Source: Sedimentitalea todarodis (GTDB taxonomy: Bacteria > Pseudomonadota > Alphaproteobacteria > Rhodobacterales > Rhodobacteraceae). From it: a stretch of 64,000 nucleotides of DNA. The notes under the pieces were generated by a model, which was not told the origin of the DNA, did not search any database, and was given only the letters and a program-made list of their open reading frames with translations. Position numbers and translations under genes: made by a program. Below are positions 17,961 through 26,605 of this stretch, in pieces. Location: the NCBI RefSeq assembly GCF_032595355.1, contig NZ_JASMWN010000006.1, forward strand, positions 176,925 through 240,924, read 5' to 3'. Every line of letters begins with the position of its first letter. Position 1 is the stretch's first letter.

Positions 17961-19591
17961 ACCTCCGAAGTCTGTTCTTCGCCATCCTGTAGTGCCGCGT
18001 CCTCGTCTTCCTCTTTTTCCTCGGTTTCCAGATCGGCAGGGTCAACCCAGCCCAACAGGATACGCGCCGTCATCACGAGGTTCTGCGCCTCTTCCAGCGA
18101 CATGTCGAATGGCTCCAGGATACCATCATCCTTGACCCGCTCGCCATCGCTCGTGGTCCAGCCACCGGCCAGTTCCCAATCCGCGCAGGTTGCAAAGTCT
18201 TCCAGCGTCTTGACGTCGTCCTTGGCAAGAGCCTCGATCATCTGTGGCGTCAGGCCTTCAAAATCAACCAGGCTATCCTCGACACCTAACGCGCGGGCAT
18301 TGTCGAGCGCCGCTTTGGCCTGTGCTTCGAGGTTTTCGCGGGCACGGGTCTGCAGCTCCTTGGCGGTGTCTCCGTCGACTCCATCAATCACCAGCAGTTC
18401 ATCGAGCTCGACATAGGCAACCTCTTCGAGATTGGTAAAGCCTTCGGAGACCAGCAACTGGGCAAAGAACTCGTCGAGATCCAGCGCGTCCATGAACAGC
18501 TGGGTGCGGACTTCGAACTCTTTCTGGCGACGCGCGCTTTCCTCTTCCTCGGTCATGATGTCGATATCCAGACCGGTCAATTGGCTGGCCAGACGCACGT
18601 TCTGACCCCGACGGCCGATGGCCAGGCTCAACTGTTCTTCCGGCACGACAACTTCGATGCGCTCGGCTTCTTCGTCCAGAACCACCTTGGTCACTTCGGC
18701 AGGCTGGAGAGCGTTCACAAGGAAGGTCGGCTGATCTTCATTCCATGGAATGATGTCGATCTTTTCGCCCTGAAGCTCGTTCACCACGGCCTGCACCCGG
18801 CTGCCGCGCATACCGACACAGGCACCGACGGGGTCGATGCTGTTGTCATAGGAAATTACGGCAATCTTGGCGCGGCTTCCGGGATCACGGGCAACGGCCT
18901 TGATCTCGATGATACCGTCGTAGATTTCCGGCACTTCCATCTTGAACAGCGCGGCCATGAATTCCGGCGCGGTACGGCTCAGGAATATCTGCGGGCCGCG
19001 GGGCTCGCGGCGCACGTCCTTGATGTAGCACCGGATGCGGTCGTTCGGGCGATAGCTTTCGCGGCCAATCTTTTCGTTGCGGCGCAGGATGGCTTCGCCA
19101 GTGCCTACATCAACCACAACGTTGCCGTATTCCTCGCGCTTGACAACACCGTTGATGATGCTGCCGGCACGATCCTTGAATTCTTCGAACTGGCGGTCAC
19201 GTTCGGCTTCGCGGACACGCTGAAGGATCACCTGCTTTGCGCTCTGCGCTGCGATCCGGCCCATTTCGACCGGCGGAACCTCTTCGACGTACATATCGCC
19301 GACCTTGGGCTCTGCGAGGTACTGTTTTGCCTGATCAATGGTGAATTCAGCCTGATAGTTCTCAAGCTCTTCTTCCTCGACCACCGTGCGCACGCGGGTA
19401 AACGTCGCCTTGCCGGTTTTGCGGTCGATGGACACACGAATGTCCATTTCCGCGCCATAGCGGCTCTTGGCGGCGCGGGCGAGCGATTCTTCCATCGCTT
19501 CGACCACCAGTCCGGGGTCGATCATCTTTTCACGCGCCACGGCCTCGGCCGTTTGCAGCAACTCGAGCTGGTTGGCGGATGTAATGGCCAT
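17951..19591 (-). CDS. nusA: Transcription termination/antitermination factor NusA
   Basis: A 546-residue RNA-polymerase-binding factor. The N-terminal polymerase-binding domain is followed by an S1 domain (GSIINGVVKREEYGNVVVDVG). KH domains come next (VGACVGMRGSRVQAVVNEL and SLAIGRRGQNVRLASQLTG), then C-terminal helix-hairpin-helix repeats and a very acidic tail. It controls pausing, termination and antitermination. It starts one base into the rimP stop region and precedes ylxR. Confidence 0.97.
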   Translation of the reverse strand: MAITSANQLELLQTAEAVAREKMIDPGLVVEAMEESLARAAKSRYGAEMDIRVSIDRKTGKATFTRVRTVVEEEELENYQAEFTIDQAKQYLAEPKVGDMYVEEVPPVEMGRIAAQSAKQVILQRVREAERDRQFEEFKDRAGSIINGVVKREEYGNVVVDVGTGEAILRRNEKIGRESYRPNDRIRCYIKDVRREPRGPQIFLSRTAPEFMAALFKMEVPEIYDGIIEIKAVARDPGSRAKIAVISYDNSIDPVGACVGMRGSRVQAVVNELQGEKIDIIPWNEDQPTFLVNALQPAEVTKVVLDEEAERIEVVVPEEQLSLAIGRRGQNVRLASQLTGLDIDIMTEEEESARRQKEFEVRTQLFMDALDLDEFFAQLLVSEGFTNLEEVAYVELDELLVIDGVDGDTAKELQTRARENLEAQAKAALDNARALGVEDSLVDFEGLTPQMIEALAKDDVKTLEDFATCADWELAGGWTTSDGERVKDDGILEPFDMSLEEAQNLVMTARILLGWVDPADLETEEKEEDEDAALQDGEEQTSEVGA

Positions 19592-20166
19592 CAGTTGTCC
19601 TCCTGAGCAGACTCTTCGGTCTCAATCTCGTCAAAATGGTCTTCGTTCAGTGCGCCCGCCGCCTTGCGTTGGCGCAGCATTTCCTTGATCAGGTCGTCGG
19701 TCAGCACCAGCTTGGCGTCACTCAGCCAATCGAATTGCAGCCCGATGGTGCCCTCCGAAATGTTGATCAATACCTCATCGCCTTCGATGCCAGCCAGTTC
19801 ACCCTTGAAGCGGCGGCGGCCATCGATCAACTCGGTGGTTTCGATCTTGGCCTCATAGCCTTCGTAGGTGTCAAAATCCTTCAGCCGCGTCAGCGGGCGG
19901 TCAATGCCGGGACTCGATACTTCAAGCGCATAGGTATCCAGAATCGGGTCTTCGACATCCAGCGTCGCGCTGACCGCGTTGGAAACCTCGGCGCAATCGT
20001 CCACTTCGATCCCGCCGCCCGGACGGTCGACCATGATCTGCAGCGTCGTCTGCTTGCCGCTCATCAGGCGTACGCGCACAAGCTCGAACCCCAGGTCTTC
20101 GATAACCGGGGTGATGATTTCGGCCAGTCGCCGGTCAATCGCAGCTTTTGCAATCAGATCGTTCAT
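19591..20166 (-). CDS. rimP: Ribosome maturation factor RimP
   Basis: A 191-residue protein required for 30S maturation. Recognisable segments are ITPVIEDLGFELVRVRLM, the LEVSSPGIDRPLTRLKDF motif and the Sm-like C-terminal domain (FKGELAGIEGDEVLI). First gene of the rimP-nusA-ylxR-infB operon; it touches nusA by one base. A terminator of the upstream gene lies 29 bases before its start, so the operon promoter must be close or overlap that hairpin. Confidence 0.95.
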   Translation of the reverse strand: MNDLIAKAAIDRRLAEIITPVIEDLGFELVRVRLMSGKQTTLQIMVDRPGGGIEVDDCAEVSNAVSATLDVEDPILDTYALEVSSPGIDRPLTRLKDFDTYEGYEAKIETTELIDGRRRFKGELAGIEGDEVLINISEGTIGLQFDWLSDAKLVLTDDLIKEMLRQRKAAGALNEDHFDEIETEESAQEDN

Positions 20167-20194
20167 CGTGTCTTTCTATGCAGGGCGCGGGCAC

Positions 20195-20217
20195 AAAAAA
20201 ACGGGCCCGCGGCCCGT
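20195..20217 (-). terminator. Intrinsic terminator between the solute-binding protein gene and rimP
   Basis: On the minus strand, ACGGGCC and GGCCCGT pair around a 3-base loop, followed by a run of seven T. It would end transcripts coming from the gene at 20347-21156 before rimP. Confidence 0.8.
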
Positions 20218-20346
20218 CAAATTATCCGGTGGAGCCTCGGGTCCAGAGCCCGACGCGCCGCTGTTGAAAAGCCATATACGCCCGGCTTTCCGAATCTGCA
20301 ACCCCCGACAGGTATCGCGGCAAGACATCGGCTGCCTAAAGGCGTT

Positions 20347-21156
20347 TCAGGTGAGCCACCACCGCTCGGCCAATCGCCCGTCATCCAGCAGGCCCGCGCC
20401 AATCTCGCGCGGTCTTCCGACGCTCTTGCGCATCGCCAGGGCCATGTTATCGGACGATGGATAAAAGACCAGGTCCGCGTATCCACGCAGGGTTTCTCCC
20501 CCGGGGACCGCAGCGATATCGACGAACCCGTCGCGCAGGGCCTCGGCGCGAACCGTGGCATCGGGAATGACCACGGCTTCAACCGTATCCACCCACCCGG
20601 CGCGCCCGAATTTGTAGTGATCCTGAACCTTTCGCCCCAGATACTGCCGGTCCGGCACCAGGCGCTCGGTCCGGTAGCAGCCGGTTCCGACTTGCCCGGA
20701 GCGCGCAATCGCAAGATCGGGGGCAGCAAGGACAAAGGGCAGGTCGGGCCGCGCTTCTGCCAGTTCGATTTGCACCTGCATTTCGCCCGTCGCCTCTATG
20801 CGTCTCGCCAGATCAAGTGTCCCGGTCAGGGACTCGACCACATCTGTGGCCCGCATCGTCGTTCCGTCGTGAAACGTGACGCCCTCGCGCAGGTCAATGA
20901 CCCAGATACGGCCCAGCGCCTCGGCGCGCCATCCGGTCGCAAGCTCACCCTTGAGCCCTCCGTTTGGTGCAATCTCGGTTAGAGTATCGAACGCAGCGCC
21001 GTGGGCCAGTCGCGCCAGATTGTCGTCGCTGCGCGGGAGTGCAATTCGCAAGCGCCCACCCTGGCGCGGTGAAGCTTCAAGCGAGACGCCCGTTGCCGCG
21101 AGCAGTGCTGCGGCAGCACCGGAGGAGAAAAGGGCGCGGCGATCAAGTCTCGTCAT
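20347..21156 (-). CDS. Short periplasmic solute-binding protein, family 5 (peptide type)
   Basis: A 269-residue protein with a Tat-like signal (MTRLDRRALFSSGAAAALLA) and features of family 5 solute-binding proteins: ELATGWRAEALGRIWVIDLREGVTFHDG and ATDVVESL. Ordinary members have about 500 residues. This one lacks the large middle domain III and goes directly to the closing lobe (TVEAVVIPDATVRAEALRDGFVDIA). No permease or ATPase gene is adjacent, so it is an orphan. The stop codon of pip is next to its start, so the two are probably cotranscribed. It could be a reduced binding protein or a sensor rather than a transporter part. Confidence 0.72.
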   Translation of the reverse strand: MTRLDRRALFSSGAAAALLAATGVSLEASPRQGGRLRIALPRSDDNLARLAHGAAFDTLTEIAPNGGLKGELATGWRAEALGRIWVIDLREGVTFHDGTTMRATDVVESLTGTLDLARRIEATGEMQVQIELAEARPDLPFVLAAPDLAIARSGQVGTGCYRTERLVPDRQYLGRKVQDHYKFGRAGWVDTVEAVVIPDATVRAEALRDGFVDIAAVPGGETLRGYADLVFYPSSDNMALAMRKSVGRPREIGAGLLDDGRLAERWWLT

Positions 21157-21157
21157 G

Positions 21158-22135
21158 TCACGCCATTGCCTCGGCTATCCGGTCCATCACCCGCACCAGT
21201 TCAGCGCTGATACCCGGTTCTGACAAGGCGTGGCCCGCGTTTCGGATCAGTTTCAATTCTGCCGCCGGCCAGGCCTCGGCCAGGTTCCAAGCGGATGTCG
21301 GTGGACAGATCATGTCATATCTCCCCTGCACAATTACACCCGGAATATGGGCGATCCGATCAACCTGGGCAAGGATCTGTCCATCACTTTCGAGGAACCC
21401 GTGGTTGATGAAATAGTGGTTTTCGAGCCGCGCAAAGGCACGCGCGTAGTCTCCCGGTCCTTCACCCGACGTACCGTTTGAGTGTATCGAGGCGAGAGAG
21501 TTTTCCCATGCCGACCAAGCGCGTCCGTAGCGGATTTCCATCGGCAGTTCGCCGGAGAAGAGGCGCCGGTGATAGGCGCCGATCATGTCGTCGCGTTCGT
21601 CTTCGGGGATCAGGGCAGAAAAGCGCGCCCAGGCTTCGGGCCAGAACTTGCCCGCGCCGCCTCCATAGAACCAGTCAAGCTCGGCCTGTGTCATCAGAAA
21701 GACGCCGCGCAGGATCAGATGGCGCACCCGATCCGGGTGTGTTTGTGCATAGATCAGCGACAATGTCGCGCCCCAACTGCCACCAAAGACCAGCCACGAC
21801 TCAATGTCGAGCGTTTGGCGAATCAGTTCCGCGTCGGCCACGAGATGCCAGGTCGTGTTGTTCACGACCGACGCATGGGGTCGCGACCGCCCACATCCCC
21901 GCTGATCAAACAAGATAATGCGATAGAAACTCGGGTCGAAATACCGTCTCATGGCCGGGCTGCAGCCGCCTCCGGGCCCGCCATGCATAATGATCACGGG
22001 CGTTCCTGCGGGATTGCCACATTGCTCGACATAAATCGTGTGACCATCGCCGGTCTCCAGCATCCGCTGGTCATACGCGTCTATCGGCGGATAGAGATAC
22101 TGCACTGCGCGCTTTTGGTCCGGGTATTTGTCCAT
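21158..22135 (-). CDS. pip: Proline iminopeptidase
   Basis: A 325-residue alpha/beta hydrolase of family S33 that releases N-terminal proline. Motifs are HGGPGGGCSPAMRRYFDP (oxyanion region), the nucleophile elbow GGSWGATLSLIYAQ, and the late Asp/His in VQGRYDMICPP and NAGHALSEPG. The start at ATG 22135 (MDKYPDQKRA) matches the family N terminus; the frame is open upstream but would overlap ubiG. It is divergent from ubiG, with 49 bases between starts. Confidence 0.93.
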   Translation of the reverse strand: MDKYPDQKRAVQYLYPPIDAYDQRMLETGDGHTIYVEQCGNPAGTPVIIMHGGPGGGCSPAMRRYFDPSFYRIILFDQRGCGRSRPHASVVNNTTWHLVADAELIRQTLDIESWLVFGGSWGATLSLIYAQTHPDRVRHLILRGVFLMTQAELDWFYGGGAGKFWPEAWARFSALIPEDERDDMIGAYHRRLFSGELPMEIRYGRAWSAWENSLASIHSNGTSGEGPGDYARAFARLENHYFINHGFLESDGQILAQVDRIAHIPGVIVQGRYDMICPPTSAWNLAEAWPAAELKLIRNAGHALSEPGISAELVRVMDRIAEAMA

Positions 22136-22184
22136 GCATGCCCTATATAATGCGTGGAAGATAAAAGAGCACATGGAGACAGGA

Positions 22185-22928
22185 ATGCAAGCGTCGCCAA
22201 ATACTGTTGACCCGGCGGAAGTCGCCAAGTTCGAGGCCATGGCGGCCGAATGGTGGGATCCCGCAGGGAAATTCAAGCCGCTTCATATGCTGAATCCCTG
22301 CCGGCTTGACTATATCACCGCACAGATCGCCGGGGAGTTCGACCGTGATCTGACCGCTGACAGACCATTTGAAGGGCTTCGCATACTGGATATCGGATGT
22401 GGCGGCGGTTTGCTGTCTGAGCCGATGGCCCGCCTTGGCGCGGATGTCGTCGGGGCGGATGCGGCGGAAGGCAACATTCCAGTGGCCCGGGTGCACGCGT
22501 CCCAATCGGGGTTGGACATTGATTACCGCCACACCACGGCAGAAGCGCTCGCCGATGCGGGCGAGCAATTTGACGCGGTTCTGAACATGGAAGTGGTCGA
22601 GCATGTCGCCGACCCGCTGGCCTATCTGTCGGCCTGCAAGTCGCTGTTGAAACCGGGCGGGCTGCACATCTGCTCGACAATCAACCGGAATTCCAAGTCC
22701 TACATGGTGGCGATCGTCGGGGCCGAGGTCGTGATGCGCTGGTTGCCGCGCGGCACCCACGAATGGTCAAAATTCATCACCCCGGACGAGCTGTTTGACT
22801 TGCTGCGTCGGGCGGGCCTGACCCCGGTGGATCGCAAGGGTTTTGTCTTCAATCCGGTCACCTGGGGCTGGAGCCTGTCGGCACGCGATCTCAGCGTGAA
22901 TTACGTAACGGCCAGCACCAGGCCCTGA
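22185..22928 (+). CDS. ubiG: Ubiquinone biosynthesis O-methyltransferase
   Basis: A 247-residue SAM-dependent methyltransferase that carries out both O-methylations of ubiquinone synthesis at the membrane surface. It has FEAMAAEWWDPAGKFKPLH, the SAM motif I ILDIGCGGGLLSEPMA and GLTPVDRKGFVFNPVTWGW near the C terminus. ATG 22185 has GGAGACAGG directly upstream. It is divergent from pip and convergent with mtaB, 7 bases apart. Confidence 0.95.
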   Translation: MQASPNTVDPAEVAKFEAMAAEWWDPAGKFKPLHMLNPCRLDYITAQIAGEFDRDLTADRPFEGLRILDIGCGGGLLSEPMARLGADVVGADAAEGNIPVARVHASQSGLDIDYRHTTAEALADAGEQFDAVLNMEVVEHVADPLAYLSACKSLLKPGGLHICSTINRNSKSYMVAIVGAEVVMRWLPRGTHEWSKFITPDELFDLLRRAGLTPVDRKGFVFNPVTWGWSLSARDLSVNYVTASTRP

Positions 22929-22935
22929 CGGCTGA

Positions 22936-24186
22936 TCACGCCACAAGCTGGCCCTTTTCGCTTCCGGTGATCGTCGCCACTACGATCTGCCCTTCGGACT
23001 GTGGCGTGGCAAAGCGGACCTCTGTGAATTGTTCCGTGCGTCCCATTTGGGCGTTTTCCATCAGAACCTGATGTGTCCTGCCGATCTGCGCCGCGAGGTG
23101 ACGCCTGATCTGACCATCCCCCGCGGCGCGCAGACGCGCGGCACGATCCCGGATGATCTTGCCATTCACCTGGGTCGGAATGCGTGCGGCAGGGGTGCCT
23201 TCGCGCCGGGAATAGGGGAACACATGAAGCCACGTCAGGTCACACTCCTGCACCAGCGTCAGCGAGTTCTCGAAATGCGCCTCGGTTTCGGTCGGGAAGC
23301 CGGCGATGATATCTGCTCCGAACGTCATGTCGGGGCGCAATGCGCGTGCCTCTTGTGCAAAACGGATAGCGTCATCGCGCAGGTGCCTGCGTTTCATCCG
23401 CTTGAGGATCAGGTCGTCACCATGTTGCAGCGACAGGTGCAGGTGCGGCATGAGACGGGTCTCGGTCGCGATGGCAGACATCAGGTTTTCATCTACTTCA
23501 ATACTGTCGATGGAACTGATCCGCAGCCGGGGCAAGTCCGGCACCAGTTTCAGAATGCGCATCACCAGATCACCCAGCCGCGGTTGTGATGGCAGATCGG
23601 CACCCCAACTGGTCAGATCGACACCGGTCAGAACGACCTCGTTGTAACCCCGATCCACCAGCCGCTTGATCTGATCCACAACCACGCCAGCCGGAACGCT
23701 GCGCGAATTGCCCCGGCCATATGGGATGATGCAAAACGTACAACGATGATCGCAGCCATTCTGAACCTGCACATAAGCACGCGAGCGGGTCCCAAATCCG
23801 TCGATCAGGTGGCCCGCAGTTTCGGTCACTGACATGATATCGTCGACCTGCACGGGTTCGGTGCCAAAATCCCCGGCAAGACCGGCCCAGGTGTCGGCCT
23901 GCATCTTTTCGCTGTTGCCGATGACCGCGTCGACCTCGTTCATCTTGGCAAAAGATTCGGGATCAATCTGCGCGGCGCACCCCGTCACGATCACCCGAGC
24001 AGTCGGATTTTCACGCCTTAGTTTTCGGATCTCCTGGCGAGCCTTGCGCACTGCCTCTGCGGTCACGGCACAGGTGTTGACGACCACCGCATTGTCGAGC
24101 CCCGCTTGCGCGGACAGGTCCTTCATCGCCTCGGTCTCATAGGCGTTCAGACGGCATCCCAATGTGGTAAATTTCGGGCCGTTCAT
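22936..24186 (-). CDS. mtaB: tRNA t6A37 methylthiotransferase MtaB
   Basis: A 416-residue radical-SAM methylthiotransferase that converts t6A37 to ms2t6A in tRNAs reading ANN codons. The N-terminal UPF0004 domain has three cysteines (TTLGCRLNAYE, VVNTCAVTAEA, VTGCAAQ) for one [4Fe-4S] cluster. The radical-SAM motif is HRCTFCIIPYGRG, and a C-terminal TRAM-like region follows. Its start overlaps the dapF stop by 4 bases, so dapF-mtaB is an operon. Confidence 0.94.
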   Translation of the reverse strand: MNGPKFTTLGCRLNAYETEAMKDLSAQAGLDNAVVVNTCAVTAEAVRKARQEIRKLRRENPTARVIVTGCAAQIDPESFAKMNEVDAVIGNSEKMQADTWAGLAGDFGTEPVQVDDIMSVTETAGHLIDGFGTRSRAYVQVQNGCDHRCTFCIIPYGRGNSRSVPAGVVVDQIKRLVDRGYNEVVLTGVDLTSWGADLPSQPRLGDLVMRILKLVPDLPRLRISSIDSIEVDENLMSAIATETRLMPHLHLSLQHGDDLILKRMKRRHLRDDAIRFAQEARALRPDMTFGADIIAGFPTETEAHFENSLTLVQECDLTWLHVFPYSRREGTPAARIPTQVNGKIIRDRAARLRAAGDGQIRRHLAAQIGRTHQVLMENAQMGRTEQFTEVRFATPQSEGQIVVATITGSEKGQLVA

Positions 24187-25025
24187 CGGATGCTGTCCAG
24201 AAACTCGGTTGTGAGCCTACCCGAAAATACTTGCATGGTCGTCCCGGTCATCCAGACACCATCGTCACGCCAGTCGACCAACAGGCTCCCGCCATCCAGA
24301 TCAATCCGCACCGACCGGCCTGTCAGACCACGCCGCGCCGCCGCGACCGCCGTTGCGCAAGAGGATGACCCGGACGCAAGCGTCACGCCCACGCCACGTT
24401 CCCAAACCCGCATCCGAATGTGATCGGTCCCAATGATCTGGGCAACCTGAACATTGGTACGCTCGGGATAAAGCGGATGATGTTCATAGCGCGCGCCAAA
24501 TTCGGTCAACGGAATCGCGGCCGCATCGGCTACGAAGAACGTGCAGTGCGGGTTGCCCATTCCGGTTGCAGTCGGCCCTCCCTCGATCGGAAGCTCCAGC
24601 GTATCCATCGCTTCGGCCAGCGGTATTTCCTGCCAATCGAGCTGGGGTTGTCCCATGTTGACCGAGGTTTGTCCCGCGCCAAGATCCTGCGCCAGCAACA
24701 CGCCCCGTTCCGTCGAGAGGCAAAGCCCTGTCTTGCCGGTTTCCTCCATCAGGTAGCGGGCGATACATCGTGTCGCGTTGCCACATGCCGCAGATGTCGA
24801 TCCATCCGCATTGTAAAATGTCAGGTGCGCATCGCCGTCTCCGTTGCCAATCAGCGCAAGCTGGTCAAATCCCACGCCGAAATGGCGATCGGCAATGGCC
24901 TTTGCCAGGCCAGGGGTGATCCGCCAATCCTGCGCACGCGCATCCACAACGACAAAGTCGTTGCCAAGCCCGTGCATTTTCATGAAAGGAAAACCGGTGT
25001 CCAGATAGTCGTGCATGGGCCGCAT
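24183..25025 (-). CDS. dapF: Diaminopimelate epimerase (second catalytic Cys replaced by Ser)
   Basis: A 280-residue epimerase that makes meso-diaminopimelate for lysine and peptidoglycan. FMKMHGLGNDFVVVDAR is the family N terminus, and the first catalytic Cys is present in STSAACGNATRC. The second active-site segment reads ERGVGVTLASGSSSCATAV, where family members normally have ACGSGACA. The catalytic Cys is thus Ser (codon TCC). Either this lineage uses Ser at that place, with a neighbouring Cys helping, or activity is altered. An internal start at MKMHGLG is possible. It overlaps mtaB. Confidence 0.9.
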   Translation of the reverse strand: MRPMHDYLDTGFPFMKMHGLGNDFVVVDARAQDWRITPGLAKAIADRHFGVGFDQLALIGNGDGDAHLTFYNADGSTSAACGNATRCIARYLMEETGKTGLCLSTERGVLLAQDLGAGQTSVNMGQPQLDWQEIPLAEAMDTLELPIEGGPTATGMGNPHCTFFVADAAAIPLTEFGARYEHHPLYPERTNVQVAQIIGTDHIRMRVWERGVGVTLASGSSSCATAVAAARRGLTGRSVRIDLDGGSLLVDWRDDGVWMTGTTMQVFSGRLTTEFLDSIR

Positions 25026-25233
25026 ATATCCACCCGATGACAGAGAATCCAGTGCACCGATACGAAACTGCCTATCAGGGCTTGACCGCAGACTGCGGTT
25101 TTTCTAGGTAGGCCGCCGTGCCCGAACGCTGGAATCGCAGTTCCGGGCGCAAAATTGCGAAATATGCGGTTGATCCTGTCGGCTGGATTGGCATAGAGAG
25201 CATCACGGATCGGGACTCGATCCAAAATAGTGT

Positions 25234-25309
25234 GGGCCGTTAGCTCAGTTGGTAGAGCAACTGACTTTTAATCAGTGGGTCGCAGGTTCGAATCCTGCAC
25301 GGCTCACCA
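25234..25309 (+). tRNA. tRNA-Lys (anticodon TTT)
   Basis: A 76-base cloverleaf: acceptor GGGCCGT/ACGGCTC with one G-U, D-arm TAGCTCAGTTGGTAGAGCA, anticodon stem-loop ACTGACTTTTAATCAGT with anticodon TTT, T-arm GCAGGTTCGAATCCTGC, and encoded CCA. It marks the left boundary of the mobile-element accretion zone. I found no duplicate of its 3' end further right, so it is not shown to be an attachment site. Confidence 0.97.
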
Positions 25310-25467
25310 CTGAAATCAAGCACTTAGGCGATGTGAGATCGCACAGTGCTTGTCTCAAACACCGAATAAGTACAGAAATCAGTGCCTGAAAGGTCGATAT
25401 TTCGGTCTGTTGTCATTTGGCGTCATCGTCATTGCCCGCTTGCAGGGTCCCTCCATCGTTTCGAAGA
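25310..25467. other. Intergenic, start of island
   Basis: 158 bases with no supported gene between tRNA-Lys and the truncated GIY-YIG gene. Base composition drops toward AT compared with dapF. Confidence 0.5.
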
Positions 25468-25977
25468 TCAGGCCCCTATTCCATTCAGCCAAGCTGACCA
25501 TAGCTGCTCCTCGGAGCACCTGACCCTCTCGCCCTCTGTTCGAAGGTGATCAAGGGCCTTGAGAACTCTTTGTTCCATCGCGTAGGCATCGGTTTCGCTT
25601 TCCCACCGTTGCCGATACTCAGCGTTCCAAGCTTCAAGGATTACCTCGGTGGGAATGTGGCAGTTCACCTGCTTGAGCCGTTTGCTGACATCAACTGTGT
25701 GCCCAATCTTCCAAATGTCGGATGAACCGAACCGGAAGGCGTACGTGAAGGCCTCCCTCTCCACATCCCGGCTTGCTTCCCTTGTCCATGAACTAGGCTT
25801 GGGTCCAGTCGTCGGGCTTCCCGCCACCAATGCCTGATCGAGTAGTTTTGCGTTCGCTAGGGAATCCAATTCAGGCAACGTTGCCGGTGTTGTGTCTAGC
25901 TTCAGGACCGCGTCTGCGTCAACTCGAGAAAGAGCAACTGCCTGAGATGTGGCATGATAGGGTACCCAACCCCGCAA
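25468..25977 (-). pseudogene. 5'-truncated GIY-YIG-like (T5orf172) protein gene
   Basis: About 169 codons without an ATG at the 5' end; the first usable codon is a TTG at the junction with a repeated HNH-gene fragment (homology to the other copies begins at 25968). The C-terminal half, with YAFRFGSSDIWKIGHTVDVSKRL, EAWNAEY and MEQRVLKALDHLR, resembles the T5orf172 branch of GIY-YIG nucleases found in phages and mobile elements. The upstream half is lost or replaced by recombination. I infer a remnant of a first integrative element abutting tRNA-Lys. A short functional product from TTG cannot be excluded. Confidence 0.6.
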
Positions 25978-26188
25978 GGTTCGGTTTCGCGGCGGTCAGG
26001 ATCGTGCATATCGGTTCGTTCACTGTGTCACTGAGGGCCTCGCCGCGACTCCCCACCAAGTCGTCCGTCATCGCTGCCATAACCGGCGGTGCGTCAACCC
26101 GGAGCATCTGGTCATCGGAACGCGGCAGGATAACTTGCGCGATGAGTGGGACCGGCAAGCGAACGGGGTAGACTTCAACCTGCTCTGA
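25968..26188 (+). pseudogene. 5'-truncated HNH endonuclease gene, copy 1
   Basis: In-frame remnant beginning RKVRFRGGQDRAYRFVHC and containing the HNH core RHRCHNRRCVNPEHL, ending in TGA at 26186-26188. A TAG lies just upstream in frame and there is no start codon, so it cannot be expressed as an intact protein. It is nearly identical to the intact gene at 32264-32641; the TGA stop differs from the TAG of the other two copies. Confidence 0.85.
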
Positions 26189-26371
26189 CGACCTGTGGCC
26201 ATGCTCACTTCGCGGCTACAGGGCCACCAACCCGCCTCTCCCGCAACTCGGGAGGGGCACCCCCGAAGCACCCGTCATAGGTGTGTCCGGGTGCCACGGG
26301 TGGCGAGACTTCGACTGGGGCATAAACAGGGGCATTTTCGGGACCCTTACGGCACCGGTCGCTTAGTTGAA

Positions 26372-26403
26372 TGACTGAAAGCTCACTGGCTGGGGTGGTA
26401 GGA
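26372..26403 (+). repeat. Putative attachment site copy (tRNA-Gln 3' end), left
   Basis: A 32-base sequence identical to 34898-34929. It includes TGGCTGGGGTGGTAGGA, the complement of the 3' end of tRNA-Gln. Here it is not followed by the rest of the tRNA but by GACCTTGTCG, so it is an att site of an integrated element and not a tRNA gene. Confidence 0.85.
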
Positions 26404-26605
26404 GACCTTGTCGACCGTTGCAGTCCATCGGCTTACCGTCGGCGGGTGACGAACTGGGGCATCCTTGGGGGCAGTTGGGGGCGTTGGGCAGGACGGGCGG
26501 GGCGGGTGGCTCCTAAAGAGGGGTGATTGTTGGTGATGCTGAGAAAAAAGAAGTGGGGAATAGTCGCCGCCCAGACACCCAAGAAGGATGCCCAAGCGGG
26601 GGGGA

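Larger units (their letters stand above)
25968..26538 (+). repeat. Element-end repeat, copy 1 (HNH 3' part + hairpins + att + left-end region)
   Basis: This block is repeated, inverted, at 31954-32484. Its middle part (about 26052-26403) is repeated in direct orientation at 34575-34929. It contains the last ~73 codons of an HNH endonuclease gene, GC-rich hairpins (for example CTCCCG-CAACT-CGGGAG), a 32-bp core including the tRNA-Gln 3' end, and a left-end region ending in GTGATTGTTGGTGATG. The order is the one expected where the right and left ends of an element are joined. Confidence 0.85.

Noticed and set aside
18581..20982. Long plus-strand frames opposite nusA and rimP
   Set aside because: Shadows of nusA, rimP and the solute-binding protein gene; no domains.
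25234..25309. tRNA-Lys as a second attachment site
   Set aside because: No duplicate of its 3' end was found to the right; the duplicated tRNA end belongs to tRNA-Gln.
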